A DNA stretch of 57,308 nt, taken from NCBI GenBank assembly GCA_017464245.1, contig JAFUDV010000079.1:1-57308 (forward strand). The letters run 5' to 3'. A program made the translations under genes and the position numbers. A model generated the notes under the pieces. The model was not told the origin of the DNA, searched no databases, and saw nothing but the letters and a program-made list of their open reading frames with translations. The stretch comes from Bacteroidales bacterium. GTDB taxonomy: Bacteria; Bacteroidota; Bacteroidia; Bacteroidales; UBA932. Below are positions 43,055-52,289 of this stretch, in pieces (the first letter of the stretch is position 1; each line of letters starts with the position of its first letter).

Positions 43055-43720
43055 ATGGACCGGAAAACAAGGAAAATCACCCTGTCCGTATCCCCGGCGG
43101 TCATCCTGCTGGCGGTGCTCATCCTGTGCGGCATTCTCTTTATTCCCAGCCGGTTCCGCAGGGAGAAAAGAAGCCTCACCATTGACGATACGCCCGTTGT
43201 CGTCACGAGAATCCAGTCGCTCGGGGAACTGACGACCGCCTGTTTCTACGACGAGATCGTCCTGACCCGTTCCAAGCAGAACACCCTTTCCTCCTCGCCG
43301 CTGGGCTCCCTCGCACGGGACGGCTTCGGCAAGGATATGGACGACCACCTGGTCATCATCGCCAAGGGCACGGTCCGCGCCGGCGTGGACCTGATGGAGA
43401 TGAAGCCGGAGGACATCCGCTTCTCGGGCGACACGGTCGTCATCCGCCTCCCCAGCCCGCAGTACCTGGACATCATCGTCAATCCGTCCGACTTCGAGGT
43501 GTTCGCCGAATCCGGCAAGTGGTCGCACGCGGAAACGACGGAACTGCAGGATTCCGCCCGCAGGCGCCTCATCATGGAAGCGGACCACGCCGGGCTCAAG
43601 ACCAAAGCCTACGAAGGCGCCATGGAGGCCGTCACGGACCTCCTCACCGCCTCCGGCTACACATACATCCGATACGACCATATCCCCTCCTATATCAAAC
43701 TTCCCCGGTTCGGGGACTGA
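43055..43720 (+). CDS. DUF4230 membrane-anchored protein
   Basis: The protein is 221 residues with one N-terminal membrane helix (about 11-30) and no lipobox. The DUF4230 domain (about 45-210) shows VIRLPSPQYLDIIVNP, parallel to the VRLPHATLLSMDI motif of the upstream gene. It is therefore anchored in the inner membrane facing the periplasm, while its partner is a lipoprotein. It is followed after 7 bp by the REC-PPDK_N gene. Confidence 0.8.
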   Translation: MDRKTRKITLSVSPAVILLAVLILCGILFIPSRFRREKRSLTIDDTPVVVTRIQSLGELTTACFYDEIVLTRSKQNTLSSSPLGSLARDGFGKDMDDHLVIIAKGTVRAGVDLMEMKPEDIRFSGDTVVIRLPSPQYLDIIVNPSDFEVFAESGKWSHAETTELQDSARRRLIMEADHAGLKTKAYEGAMEAVTDLLTASGYTYIRYDHIPSYIKLPRFGD

Positions 43721-43727
43721 ACGAACG

Positions 43728-46661
43728 ATGACAGAAACGGCTTCTCCCCTCATGGCACGGCGGATCCGCAGGATCCTCCTGGTGTGCAACAACTATGACA
43801 AGTTCGCCCTGGAAGAGGACGGACGCATCGAGCCCCGGATCACCGCCGAGTATTCCGAGCTCAACATCTCCAACCCGCCGGAGTTCGTCCGCGCGGAATC
43901 CACCGTGGAAGCGCTGGAAATCATGGAAGGAGGCGCGCAGTTCGACCTCGTGATCACGATGTACAACGTGGGCGAGGTGGACGTTTTCGAATTCTCCCGC
44001 CGGGTGAAGGAGATGGACCCGGAGACCTCGGTCGTCCTCCTGACCGCCTTCGCCAAGGAAATCTACCGGCAGATGGAAAACCGGGACACGAGCCACTTCG
44101 ACGGCATCTTCTGCTGGAACAACTCCACGGACCTCATCATCGCCATCATCAAGCTCCTGGAAGACAGCCGGAACGCCCCGGTGGACATCCTGGAGAACGG
44201 GGTGCAATGCATCCTGCTCGTGGAAGACTCAGTCCGGTACTATTCCACCTACCTGCCGGAACTCTACCGCCTAATCCTCCTCCAGAACAGCGAGGCCATC
44301 CGGGACGCCCTCAACGAAAGCCAGCAGAGCCTACGCAAGCGCTCCCGTCCCAAGATCCTGATGGCCACCAACTACGACGACGCCGTGGCCCTGTATGACA
44401 AGTACAAGTCCAACATGCTGGGCGTCATCTCCGACATCGGCTTCGTCCTGCACCGGGGCGACAAGCCCTCGGAGGAGAAGCTGGACGCGGGCATCGACCT
44501 GTGCCGGATGATCCGCAGGGACGATCCCAAGATGCCCATCCTCATGCAGTCTTCGCAGGAGAGCATGCGGAGCGTGGCCACTTCCCTCAAGGCGGGCTTC
44601 CTCGTGAAGCGGTCCAAGACCCTGACGCACGACCTGGCGGAGTTCATCGGCCGGGAGTTCGGCTTCGGCGACTTCGTGGTCACGAATCCCAAGACCGGAG
44701 AGGAGATGGCCCGTGCCAGCGATCTGTACGGGGCCGAGCGCATCATCGCCACCCTGTCGGACGCCGACCTGGCCCGGCTCGCCAGCAAGAACTACATCTC
44801 CCGATGGCTGCTGGCCCGCGGCCTGTTCGACATCGGCAACCGCATCAAGAAGAGCCACTTTGAGGACCCCTCCCAGCGCCGGGAGACCACCATCCGTTCC
44901 ATCCGCGACTACCGGATGGCCCAGGGGCTGGGCGTGGTGGCCCGCTTCGAGGCCGACCGCTACAACGATGCCATCCGCTTCGCCCGCCTGGGCGAGGGCT
45001 CGCTGGGCGGCAAGGCCCGGGGCCTCGCCTTCCTGAACCAGATCCTCCAGCGGTACGACCTCTACGACAAGTGGGAAGGCGTCCGCGTACTGGTGCCCCG
45101 CACCCTCGTCATCACGACCGATTTCTTCGACCGGTTCATCCTCGAGAACGGGCTCCAGTATGTCATCAACGCGGACCTGTCCGACGGAGAGATCCTCTCC
45201 GAGTTCGTCGCCTCCACCCTGCCCCGCGACCTGACGGACGCCCTCCGGGTGTTCATCCGCCACGTCCGCAAGCCACTCGCCGTCCGCTCCTCTTCCAAGC
45301 TGGAAGACTCTTATTACCAGCCGTTTGCCGGTGTCTATTCCACCTACATGGTTCCCTCGACCGAGAATGAGGACCAGCAGCTGAGGATCATCTCCAAGGC
45401 GATCAAGAGCGTCTATGCATCGGTCTATTTCGCCTCCTCCCGAAGCTACATCACCGCGACCGGGAACGTCATCTCCGAGGAGAAGATGGCCATCATACTG
45501 CAGGAAATCTGCGGCAGCGAGGACAGCGGCCTGTGGTTCCCCACCCTCTCCGGCGTCGCCCGCTCCCTGAATTTCTACCCGGTGGGCCATGAGACTGCCG
45601 AGGAAGGGATTGTCCGCCTCGCCTTCGGTCTCGGAAAAGCCGTCGTGGACGGCGACCAGACCCTGCGTTTCTCCCCGGCCTATCCGGGCCATGTGGTCCA
45701 GACCTCCACGCCGGAACTCACGATGCGGGAAACCCAGCAGTACATGTATGCGCTGAACCTGAAACCGGAGAAGTTCAGGACCTCGGTCGATGATGCCGTG
45801 AACCTGGAACGCCTCCGCATCTCCGACTGCACCGGATTCCGGAACCTGCAGAAAGTCGTATCCACCTTCGACTTCGAGAACCAGCGGATGGTGGACTCCC
45901 CCTTCCCGCGCGGACCCAAGTTCGTCACCTTCGCCCATATCCTCCGCTACGGGACCTTCCCGTTGGCGGACATCCTGAAAGAGTTGCTGGAGATCGGCCA
46001 GAAGGAGATGAAATGCTGCGTGGAGATCGAGTTTGCCGCCAACCTGGACAAACCTGTAGACGAAGCCAAGACCTTCCATGTCCTCCAGATCCGGCCCATC
46101 TCCTCCGACAGCCTGCACACCGAAGTGGACTGGTCGGGCATCGACGACACCGGTTCCTTCATCCGTTCCGGCAGCGCGCTCGGCACCGGCTGGGTGCGGG
46201 ACGTCCGGGACATCGCCTACATCCCGAAGGACCGGTTCGACAAGATGGAGACCGAGGCGATCGCCGCCGAAATCGCCGAACTCAACAACCGGATGCGCGA
46301 GGAGGGCCGCGGCTACGTGCTCATCGGCTACGGACGCTGGGGTACCAGCATCCCGTCCCTGGGCATCCCGGTCAAGTGGAGCGACATCTCGGAAGTGAAG
46401 GCCCTCGTGGAATGCGTCCTGCCGGACTTCCGGATCGACCCGAGCCAAGGCACCCATTTCTTCCAGAACCTCACCTCCTTCAACGTGGGTTTTGTCCATG
46501 TCGATCCTTTCGCCCGCCGGGAGGACGCGTTCGACTGCGACGTCCTGGACGCCCTCCCCGCCGAGTCCGAGACAAAACACGTGCGGCTCATCCATCTGGA
46601 CAAGCCGCTCGAAATCTGCATCGACGGACGCAGCGGGCGCGCCTTCATGAAAACGTCCTAA
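43728..46661 (+). CDS. REC-REC-PPDK_N protein of unknown role (PEP synthase-like ATP-binding domain only)
   Basis: The protein is 977 residues. REC-like domain 1 (about 12-145) has Met78 at the phosphoacceptor position (ITMYN). REC domain 2 (about 158-310) keeps the acidic pair Glu166-Asp167, Asp236 (ISDIGF) and Lys294, so it looks phosphorylatable. A PEP-synthase/PPDK-type ATP-grasp domain follows (about 415-800) with GSLGGKARGLAFLN and VRSSSKLEDSYYQPFAGVY. The swivelling phospho-His domain and the PEP-binding barrel are absent, so it cannot be a full PEP synthase. It follows the DUF4230 pair closely. A signal-controlled phosphotransfer or ATP-binding role is only inference. Confidence 0.8.
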   Translation: MTETASPLMARRIRRILLVCNNYDKFALEEDGRIEPRITAEYSELNISNPPEFVRAESTVEALEIMEGGAQFDLVITMYNVGEVDVFEFSRRVKEMDPETSVVLLTAFAKEIYRQMENRDTSHFDGIFCWNNSTDLIIAIIKLLEDSRNAPVDILENGVQCILLVEDSVRYYSTYLPELYRLILLQNSEAIRDALNESQQSLRKRSRPKILMATNYDDAVALYDKYKSNMLGVISDIGFVLHRGDKPSEEKLDAGIDLCRMIRRDDPKMPILMQSSQESMRSVATSLKAGFLVKRSKTLTHDLAEFIGREFGFGDFVVTNPKTGEEMARASDLYGAERIIATLSDADLARLASKNYISRWLLARGLFDIGNRIKKSHFEDPSQRRETTIRSIRDYRMAQGLGVVARFEADRYNDAIRFARLGEGSLGGKARGLAFLNQILQRYDLYDKWEGVRVLVPRTLVITTDFFDRFILENGLQYVINADLSDGEILSEFVASTLPRDLTDALRVFIRHVRKPLAVRSSSKLEDSYYQPFAGVYSTYMVPSTENEDQQLRIISKAIKSVYASVYFASSRSYITATGNVISEEKMAIILQEICGSEDSGLWFPTLSGVARSLNFYPVGHETAEEGIVRLAFGLGKAVVDGDQTLRFSPAYPGHVVQTSTPELTMRETQQYMYALNLKPEKFRTSVDDAVNLERLRISDCTGFRNLQKVVSTFDFENQRMVDSPFPRGPKFVTFAHILRYGTFPLADILKELLEIGQKEMKCCVEIEFAANLDKPVDEAKTFHVLQIRPISSDSLHTEVDWSGIDDTGSFIRSGSALGTGWVRDVRDIAYIPKDRFDKMETEAIAAEIAELNNRMREEGRGYVLIGYGRWGTSIPSLGIPVKWSDISEVKALVECVLPDFRIDPSQGTHFFQNLTSFNVGFVHVDPFARREDAFDCDVLDALPAESETKHVRLIHLDKPLEICIDGRSGRAFMKTS

Positions 46662-46774
46662 AAACGGCTCAGGAAGCGGTCGCGTTCCGCGCTCCAGGCC
46701 GGTTGCTGCCACATGGCGTATAGGGGCCTTGCCCGGTAAAAAGCCAGCCGAGGTCCGCTTCGCTGTGACAAGCT

Positions 46775-48349
46775 TCAGATCCCGAAATACACCATGAGAC
46801 CGCCGATGACGATGTACATCAGCGCATACGGAAGGGCGGAGCGGAGGATGTCGCCGTCCTTCCCCTGCATGTCGCAGGCCGCCGTCGCGATGGCGATGCT
46901 CTGCGGGGAAATCATCTTGCCGCCGGTCGCACCGGTCGTATTGGCGGCGACCAGCCAGTTGGTCTGGGAGCCTTCGACCCCGAAGAACGAGCCCTGTCCG
47001 GTCATGCCCAGCTGGTCGGCCACATGGGCCTGGAGCTTCGCGAAGAGGATGTTGCTGGAGGTATCGCTGCCGGTCACGAACGTGCCGATGGCGCCGATGA
47101 GCGGGGCGAAAAGCGGGTACAGCGGTCCGGTGACGGCCACGAGGCCCGCCGCGATCGCGGAAATCATGCCGCTGTAGTTCATGATGGAGGCCAGCGCGAT
47201 GAGCGAGATGATGGTGACGACCGTCTTGCGGAGGCCCACCACGGTCTTCGCCAGCACGACCATCAGCTTCCGGAAGGACAGGCCCTGGATGAGGCCGCCG
47301 AGGGTGGCGCCCAGGAAGAGCATCAGACCGGCGTTGCTGATCCACCCGAACCGGAAGTCCGTATCGATGACCGGGAGATGGACCTTCGTCACCAGGTGCG
47401 TCTTCAGGAAACCGTTCACGGGCGGGCACAGGGCGCCGCTCAGTAGGATGAACACCAGGATCAGGAGATACACGCTCCAGGCGCGGAAGGTGCGGGCCGC
47501 CCCGTATTTCTCCCCGGTTTCCCGGGGTTTGGATTTCACGAACAGCTTCGCGTAGAGGATGATGGCGACGATGGCGGCGACACTGCCGATGATGGCCGGT
47601 GTCTCCGCGCCCAGGTATTTCGCGCAGACGAACTGGACCGCGACGGAGATGACGCCCGTCCACAGGGCCAGGCAGAGGTTCTTCACGACCGCTTTCCGGT
47701 CCGTGAGCATCAGGATGATGAACGGGATGAGGATGAACAGCGGGGAGAGCTGCAGGACGGCGAAAGCCGACGTCTCGCAGATGGCTTCGGCCGATGCGGC
47801 CCCGCCCGGAGCCACCTCGTTGCACAGGGTCGTCACCGGGACCCCCACCGCGCCGAAGCCCGTCGCGACGGTATTGCCGATAAGGGCCACCAGGGCGGAA
47901 AACATGGGCTTGAATCCCAGGCCGATGAGGATGGCCGCCGGGATGGCGACCGCCGTACCGAAGCCCGCCATGCCTTCCAGCAGGCCGCCGAAGCCCCAGA
48001 CCAGCATGAGCACCAGCACGCCCTTGTCGTCCGTGAAGGAGGTGAACTGGGACTTGACGACCTCGATTTCCCGGGACTCCACAAGGATATTGTAGCTGTA
48101 GATGGCCATGAGGATGATGATCAGGATCGGGAAGACGGCTTTCAGGACGCCTTCCACGAATCCCCACCAGACCACCCCGCCCACGGAAGCGGTTCCCTCC
48201 GGGAGCATGCCCAGGGCCGGAGCGGCGAACAGGGCCAGCAGGACGGTGACGGCAAGGGTGATGAGGGCGCTCTTGTGTCCGGGCATCTTGAAGGCCAGCA
48301 TGAGGACGAACAGGAGGACGATCGGCAGTACGGCTACGGCAAAAGACAT
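46775..48349 (-). CDS. lctP: L-lactate permease (LctP/LldP family)
   Basis: This 524-residue protein has about 12-13 hydrophobic segments and the family motifs GFGGLLEGMAGFGTAVAIPAAI and NTVATGFGAVGVP. It imports lactate (possibly glycolate) with protons. It is divergent from lutABC across an 82-bp gap with overlapping promoter elements, so uptake and oxidation of lactate are probably co-regulated. Confidence 0.92.
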   Translation of the reverse strand: MSFAVAVLPIVLLFVLMLAFKMPGHKSALITLAVTVLLALFAAPALGMLPEGTASVGGVVWWGFVEGVLKAVFPILIIILMAIYSYNILVESREIEVVKSQFTSFTDDKGVLVLMLVWGFGGLLEGMAGFGTAVAIPAAILIGLGFKPMFSALVALIGNTVATGFGAVGVPVTTLCNEVAPGGAASAEAICETSAFAVLQLSPLFILIPFIILMLTDRKAVVKNLCLALWTGVISVAVQFVCAKYLGAETPAIIGSVAAIVAIILYAKLFVKSKPRETGEKYGAARTFRAWSVYLLILVFILLSGALCPPVNGFLKTHLVTKVHLPVIDTDFRFGWISNAGLMLFLGATLGGLIQGLSFRKLMVVLAKTVVGLRKTVVTIISLIALASIMNYSGMISAIAAGLVAVTGPLYPLFAPLIGAIGTFVTGSDTSSNILFAKLQAHVADQLGMTGQGSFFGVEGSQTNWLVAANTTGATGGKMISPQSIAIATAACDMQGKDGDILRSALPYALMYIVIGGLMVYFGI

Positions 48350-48371
48350 GGGTTATCAGTTGAAGGTTCTC

Positions 48372-48402
48372 TTGCAAAGATAGCATTTTCCCCTTATATT
48401 TG
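48372..48402 (+). promoter_or_regulatory. Promoter of lutABC
   Basis: TTG (48372-48374), 20 bp, TATATTTG (48395-48402). The ATG of lutA follows 29 bp later. The -33 element abuts the -7 box of the divergent lctP promoter. Confidence 0.65.
48375..48382 (-). promoter_or_regulatory. -7 box of lctP
   Basis: CAAAGATA on the plus strand gives TATCTTTG, 25 bp upstream of the lctP ATG (48349). Confidence 0.6.
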
Positions 48403-48431
48403 TTGAAGTCAAACACTAAAACACCCTTCCC

Positions 48432-49166
48432 ATGAGAATCGGACTGTTCATTCCCTGCTATGTGGACGCCGTCTATCCGGAAGTGGGGACCGCCACCTGG
48501 AAGCTGCTGCGCCACCTGGGCCTGGACGTCTCCTATCCGGAGAACCAGACCTGTTGCGGCCAGCCCATGGCGAACGCCGGCTTCGAGTCCCAGGCCGTTC
48601 CCTTGGCCCGGAAATTCGAGGACAAGTTCCGGGACTTCGACTACATCGTCGCCCCTTCCGTCAGCTGCACCGCCTTCGTCCGGCTGAATTACGAAAGGCT
48701 CCTGAAGGGACATGAGTGCCGGACCGCCGCCAAGGCCATGGACGTCGTGGAATTCCTGCACGACGTCGTGAAGCCGACCGGCCCGCTTGGCCGTTTCCCG
48801 CACAAGGTGAGCCTCCACAACTCCTGCCACGGCGTCCGGGAACTGGGCCTCTCCTCCCCCAGCGAGCAGAACATCCCGGCCTTCAACAAGATCAAGGACC
48901 TCCTCGCCCTCGTGGAAGGCATCGAGGTCGTGGAACCGGAGCGTCCCGACGAGTGCTGCGGCTTCGGCGGCATGTTCTCCGTCGAGGAGAAGGCCGTGTC
49001 GGCCCGGATGGGCAGGGACAAGGTCCTGCGCCACATCGCTACGGGCGCCGAATATGTCACCGGTCCGGATTCCGCCTGCCTGATGCACCTCTCCGGAGTG
49101 GCGAAGAAGCAGGGGCTCGAGATCGGATTCAAGCATGTCGTAGAAATCTTAGCCGCCGGATTATGA
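48432..49166 (+). CDS. lutA: Lactate utilisation protein LutA (Fe-S, CCG-domain subunit)
   Basis: The protein is 244 residues with two cysteine-rich CCG-type motifs, NQTCCGQP and DECCGFGGMF, as in LutA/LldE and heterodisulfide reductase-type subunits. Together with LutB and LutC it oxidises L-lactate to pyruvate. Its stop overlaps the lutB start (ATGA). Confidence 0.93.
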   Translation: MRIGLFIPCYVDAVYPEVGTATWKLLRHLGLDVSYPENQTCCGQPMANAGFESQAVPLARKFEDKFRDFDYIVAPSVSCTAFVRLNYERLLKGHECRTAAKAMDVVEFLHDVVKPTGPLGRFPHKVSLHNSCHGVRELGLSSPSEQNIPAFNKIKDLLALVEGIEVVEPERPDECCGFGGMFSVEEKAVSARMGRDKVLRHIATGAEYVTGPDSACLMHLSGVAKKQGLEIGFKHVVEILAAGL

Positions 49167-50536
49167 GTACTTTGCACAGTGAGAAAGCCAAGGCCTTCCT
49201 GCAGGACGAGGCCTATTCCCAGTGGCACGACAACACCTTCTGGTCGGTCCGGACCAAGCGCGACACCATGGCCCGCGGCCTTCCCGAATGGGAGCAGCTC
49301 CGGGAGAAGGCGTCGGCCATCAAGCGCCACACCGTCACCCACCTGGACGAATACCTGGACCAGTTCGCGACGAATGCCGAGAAGAACGGCGTCATCGTCC
49401 ACTGGGCCGCCGACGCCGCCGAGTTCAACGAAACCGTGTACGGCATCCTCAAGGAGCACGGCGTCCGCAAGATGGTCAAGTCCAAGTCCATGCTCACGGA
49501 GGAATGCGAGATGAACCCGTACCTGGAGGCGCGCGGGATCGAGGTCGTGGAAACGGACCTCGGTGAGCGCATCATCCAGCTCAAGGGCCAGAAACCCAGC
49601 CACATCGTGATGCCGGCCATCCACCTGAACCACGACGACGTGGGCGAGCTCTTCGAAGAGAAGGGCATCTCCGACGAGAAGGGCAACCACGACCCGACCT
49701 ACCTGACCTACCGCGCCCGCCTGAGCCTGCGGAACGAATTCCTGACGGCCGATGCGGGCATGACCGGCGCGAACTTCGGCATCGCCGCGACGGGCGACAT
49801 CGTCGTGTGCACCAACGAGGGCAATGCCGACATGTCCACTTCCTGTCCCAAGCTGCACATCGCCGCCATCGGCCTGGAGAAGGTCATCCCGGACTATGAG
49901 TGTCTGGCCGTCTTCCAGCGGATGCTGTGCCGTGCGGGAACGGGCCAGCCGACGACCACCTATACCAGCCATTTCCGCAAGGCCCGCGCAAAGGATGCGG
50001 AGATGCACATCATCCTCGTGGACAACGGCCGGAGCGACTGGGTGGGCAATCCCGACCATTGGGAAGTGCTCAAGTGCATCCGCTGCGGTTCCTGCATGAA
50101 CACCTGCCCGGTGTACCGCCGCAGCGGCGGGTATTCCTACAGCTATTTCATTCCCGGTCCCGTGGGCATCAACCTGGGCATGCTCCGCAATCCCAGGGAG
50201 CATTCCGGCAACGTGTCGGCCTGCACCCTGTGCCTGAGCTGCCAGAGCGTATGTCCCGTGAAGATCGACCTGGGCGACCAGGTGTACAAGTGGCGGCAGG
50301 AACTCCGCGCCCTGGGCGCCGCCAACAAGGGGAAGAAAGCCCTGTGCGATGCGATGAGCCTGATGTTCGGCAGTTCCGGCCTGTACAGGACCGCCACCGC
50401 CGTCTCCCCGCTCCTGAACATCCTCCCGCACGGGCTGGTGCATTCGGGCGTCAATCCGTGGGCGGAAGGACACGAGATGATGGAATTCCCCAAGAAGCCC
50501 TTCCACAGCATTTTCAAGGACCTGGAAAAAGAATAA
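49163..50536 (+). CDS. lutB: Lactate utilisation iron-sulfur protein LutB
   Basis: This 457-residue protein starts at ATG 49163, overlapping the lutA stop. The N-terminal LUD domain covers about 60-290. Two 4Fe-4S motifs follow: CIRCGSCMNTCPV and CTLCLSCQSVCPV. It transfers electrons in lactate oxidation. The frame upstream of 49163 is a shadow of lutA and is excluded. Confidence 0.94.
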   Translation: MSTLHSEKAKAFLQDEAYSQWHDNTFWSVRTKRDTMARGLPEWEQLREKASAIKRHTVTHLDEYLDQFATNAEKNGVIVHWAADAAEFNETVYGILKEHGVRKMVKSKSMLTEECEMNPYLEARGIEVVETDLGERIIQLKGQKPSHIVMPAIHLNHDDVGELFEEKGISDEKGNHDPTYLTYRARLSLRNEFLTADAGMTGANFGIAATGDIVVCTNEGNADMSTSCPKLHIAAIGLEKVIPDYECLAVFQRMLCRAGTGQPTTTYTSHFRKARAKDAEMHIILVDNGRSDWVGNPDHWEVLKCIRCGSCMNTCPVYRRSGGYSYSYFIPGPVGINLGMLRNPREHSGNVSACTLCLSCQSVCPVKIDLGDQVYKWRQELRALGAANKGKKALCDAMSLMFGSSGLYRTATAVSPLLNILPHGLVHSGVNPWAEGHEMMEFPKKPFHSIFKDLEKE

Positions 50537-50539
50537 GCC

Positions 50540-51115
50540 ATGAGCAAGAAGGAAGACATCCTGGCCCGGTACAGGGCCCATGTGCGGGAACGGTTCGACC
50601 GGCCCGTCCTGGACGACATCCAGGCCATCACCTACCCCGATCCTCTCGCCCAGTTCGTCCGGATGAGCCAGACGGTGGGCGGCCGGGTGGTAGAAGCCGA
50701 AGGAAACATCAACGACTTGATACGCAAGCTGTTCCCAGAGGCGAAGGAGATTGCCTCGAACCTTCCGGAGATCACCATTGCCACCCGCAATCCGGACACC
50801 GTGGAAAGCGCCCGGGCGCTGAACGGGACCGACGTAGGGGTCATCCGCGGCTGCTTCGGCGTGGCGGAGAACGGCTGCATCTGGATTCCGCAGACGATGA
50901 AGGAGAAGGCCGTGTGCTTCATCTCCGAGAACCTCGTGATCCTCCTTCCGAAGGACCGCATCGTGAACAACATGCACGAAGCCTACCGGCAGGTGGAATT
51001 CCACGACTATGGTTACGGCACTTTCATCAGCGGTCCCTCCAAGACCGCCGACATCGCCCAGGTCCTCGTGATGGGTGCCCAGGCGGCCCGCAGCGTAACC
51101 GTGGTGCTGGTGTAG
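50540..51115 (+). CDS. lutC: Lactate utilisation protein LutC (LUD domain)
   Basis: This 191-residue LUD-domain protein (NEIT-like, GVIRGCFGVAENGCIW) is the third subunit of the LutABC complex. It starts 3 bp after lutB, and dinB follows 13 bp after its stop. Confidence 0.9.
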   Translation: MSKKEDILARYRAHVRERFDRPVLDDIQAITYPDPLAQFVRMSQTVGGRVVEAEGNINDLIRKLFPEAKEIASNLPEITIATRNPDTVESARALNGTDVGVIRGCFGVAENGCIWIPQTMKEKAVCFISENLVILLPKDRIVNNMHEAYRQVEFHDYGYGTFISGPSKTADIAQVLVMGAQAARSVTVVLV

Positions 51116-51128
51116 CCACCGTTCCAGC

Positions 51129-52289
51129 GTGTCCCGGACCATCTTCCATATCGACGTGAACTCCGCCTTCCTGTCCTGGTCGGCGGTGAAGATGGTGATG
51201 GAGGGAAAGCCGGACATTCGGCTCGTCCCCTCCGTGGTTTCGGGAGACCCGAACGACCGGCGGAGCATCATCACCGCCGCGTCCATCCCGGCCAAGAAAC
51301 TGGGCGTCAAGATCGCACAGCCCGTGTCGATGGCTCTCCGCACCTGTCCCGACCTGGTCATCGTCCGGGGCGACTGGGAGTGGTACCGGCAGTGCTCGCA
51401 CGGGTTCATCGACATTTGCCGGAGCTATTCCCCCGTCCTGCAGCAGTTCAGTATCGACGAATGCTTCATCGACATGACCGGACGCTGCGACGGGGAGGAT
51501 CCGGTTACGGTGGCGACGCGGCTGAAGGACGAAATCAAGGGGAGGCTGGGCTTCACCGTAAACGTGGGCATCGGCTCCAACAAGCTGCTCGCCAAGATGG
51601 CGTCCGACTTCGAGAAGCCGGACAAGGTCCATACCCTCTGGTCCGGGGAAGTTCCCGAAAAGATGTGGCCGCTGGAGGTCCGCGACCTTCTGTGGGTGGG
51701 CAAAAAGACGGCCGAGCGGCTCACCGCCTACGGCATCCATACCATCGGCGACCTCGCCGCCATGCCTCCGGGACGGTTGGTCCGCCTTGTGGGGCCGAAA
51801 TTCGCGGCCCAGCTCCACGAGAATGCCAACGGGCGGGATGACTCCCCCGTCGAGACGGAGATCCCCGAGGCTAAAAGCTGCAGCGCCGAACGCACTTTCT
51901 CCGAGGACCTGACGGACCCGAAAGACATCGACCGGGCCCTGTTCAACGTGGCCTGCATCGTGGCCCATCGCATCCGGCGGGACCGGTTCCGCGCCTCCAC
52001 CGTGTCCATGTTCATCAAGTACAATGATTTCTCCGTGGCGCAGAAGCAGTGCACCCTGGACCAGCCCACGGACGTCACCGCCATCATCCTCAACGAGGCG
52101 CGCCGGATGCTCGCCGAAGTCTGGGACGGCGCCTCTCCCCTCCGGCAGGTTGGCCTGGGCGTGAGCAAGCTCACCCACGACTTCTACGAGCAGATGTCCC
52201 TCTTCGAGGACCCCAGGATGGAGTATTACCGCGACTGGGACCGGAAATACGATGCGGAGCACGGCTCCGTCCGGTATTTCAGGGACTGA
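51129..52289 (+). CDS. dinB: Y-family DNA polymerase IV
   Basis: The protein is 386 residues from a GTG start. The IMS domain has HIDVNSAFLSW and FSIDECFIDMTG, with the catalytic acidic residues; helix-hairpin-helix and little-finger regions follow to about 350. It copies past damaged template bases. It lies 13 bp after lutC on the same strand with no promoter visible in the gap, so it may be carried on the lactate transcript. Its stop abuts the stop of the convergent cyclophilin gene. Confidence 0.92.
   Translation: MSRTIFHIDVNSAFLSWSAVKMVMEGKPDIRLVPSVVSGDPNDRRSIITAASIPAKKLGVKIAQPVSMALRTCPDLVIVRGDWEWYRQCSHGFIDICRSYSPVLQQFSIDECFIDMTGRCDGEDPVTVATRLKDEIKGRLGFTVNVGIGSNKLLAKMASDFEKPDKVHTLWSGEVPEKMWPLEVRDLLWVGKKTAERLTAYGIHTIGDLAAMPPGRLVRLVGPKFAAQLHENANGRDDSPVETEIPEAKSCSAERTFSEDLTDPKDIDRALFNVACIVAHRIRRDRFRASTVSMFIKYNDFSVAQKQCTLDQPTDVTAIILNEARRMLAEVWDGASPLRQVGLGVSKLTHDFYEQMSLFEDPRMEYYRDWDRKYDAEHGSVRYFRD

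Noticed and set aside
43728-46661. Annotation as phosphoenolpyruvate synthase
   Set aside because: Only the ATP-binding PPDK_N domain is present. The phospho-His and PEP-binding domains are missing and REC domains occupy the N-terminus.
46662-46774. Short minus-strand frame (MWQQPAWSAERDRF...) between the PPDK_N gene and lctP
   Set aside because: It has only 18 codons, with no promoter or family match. It may be a remnant but cannot be supported.
44331-49136. 1601-codon open frame on the minus strand
   Set aside because: It runs antisense to the REC-PPDK_N gene and through lctP in another frame. Its translation has the low-complexity His/Val/Gly-rich look of a shadow in GC-rich DNA and no domain.
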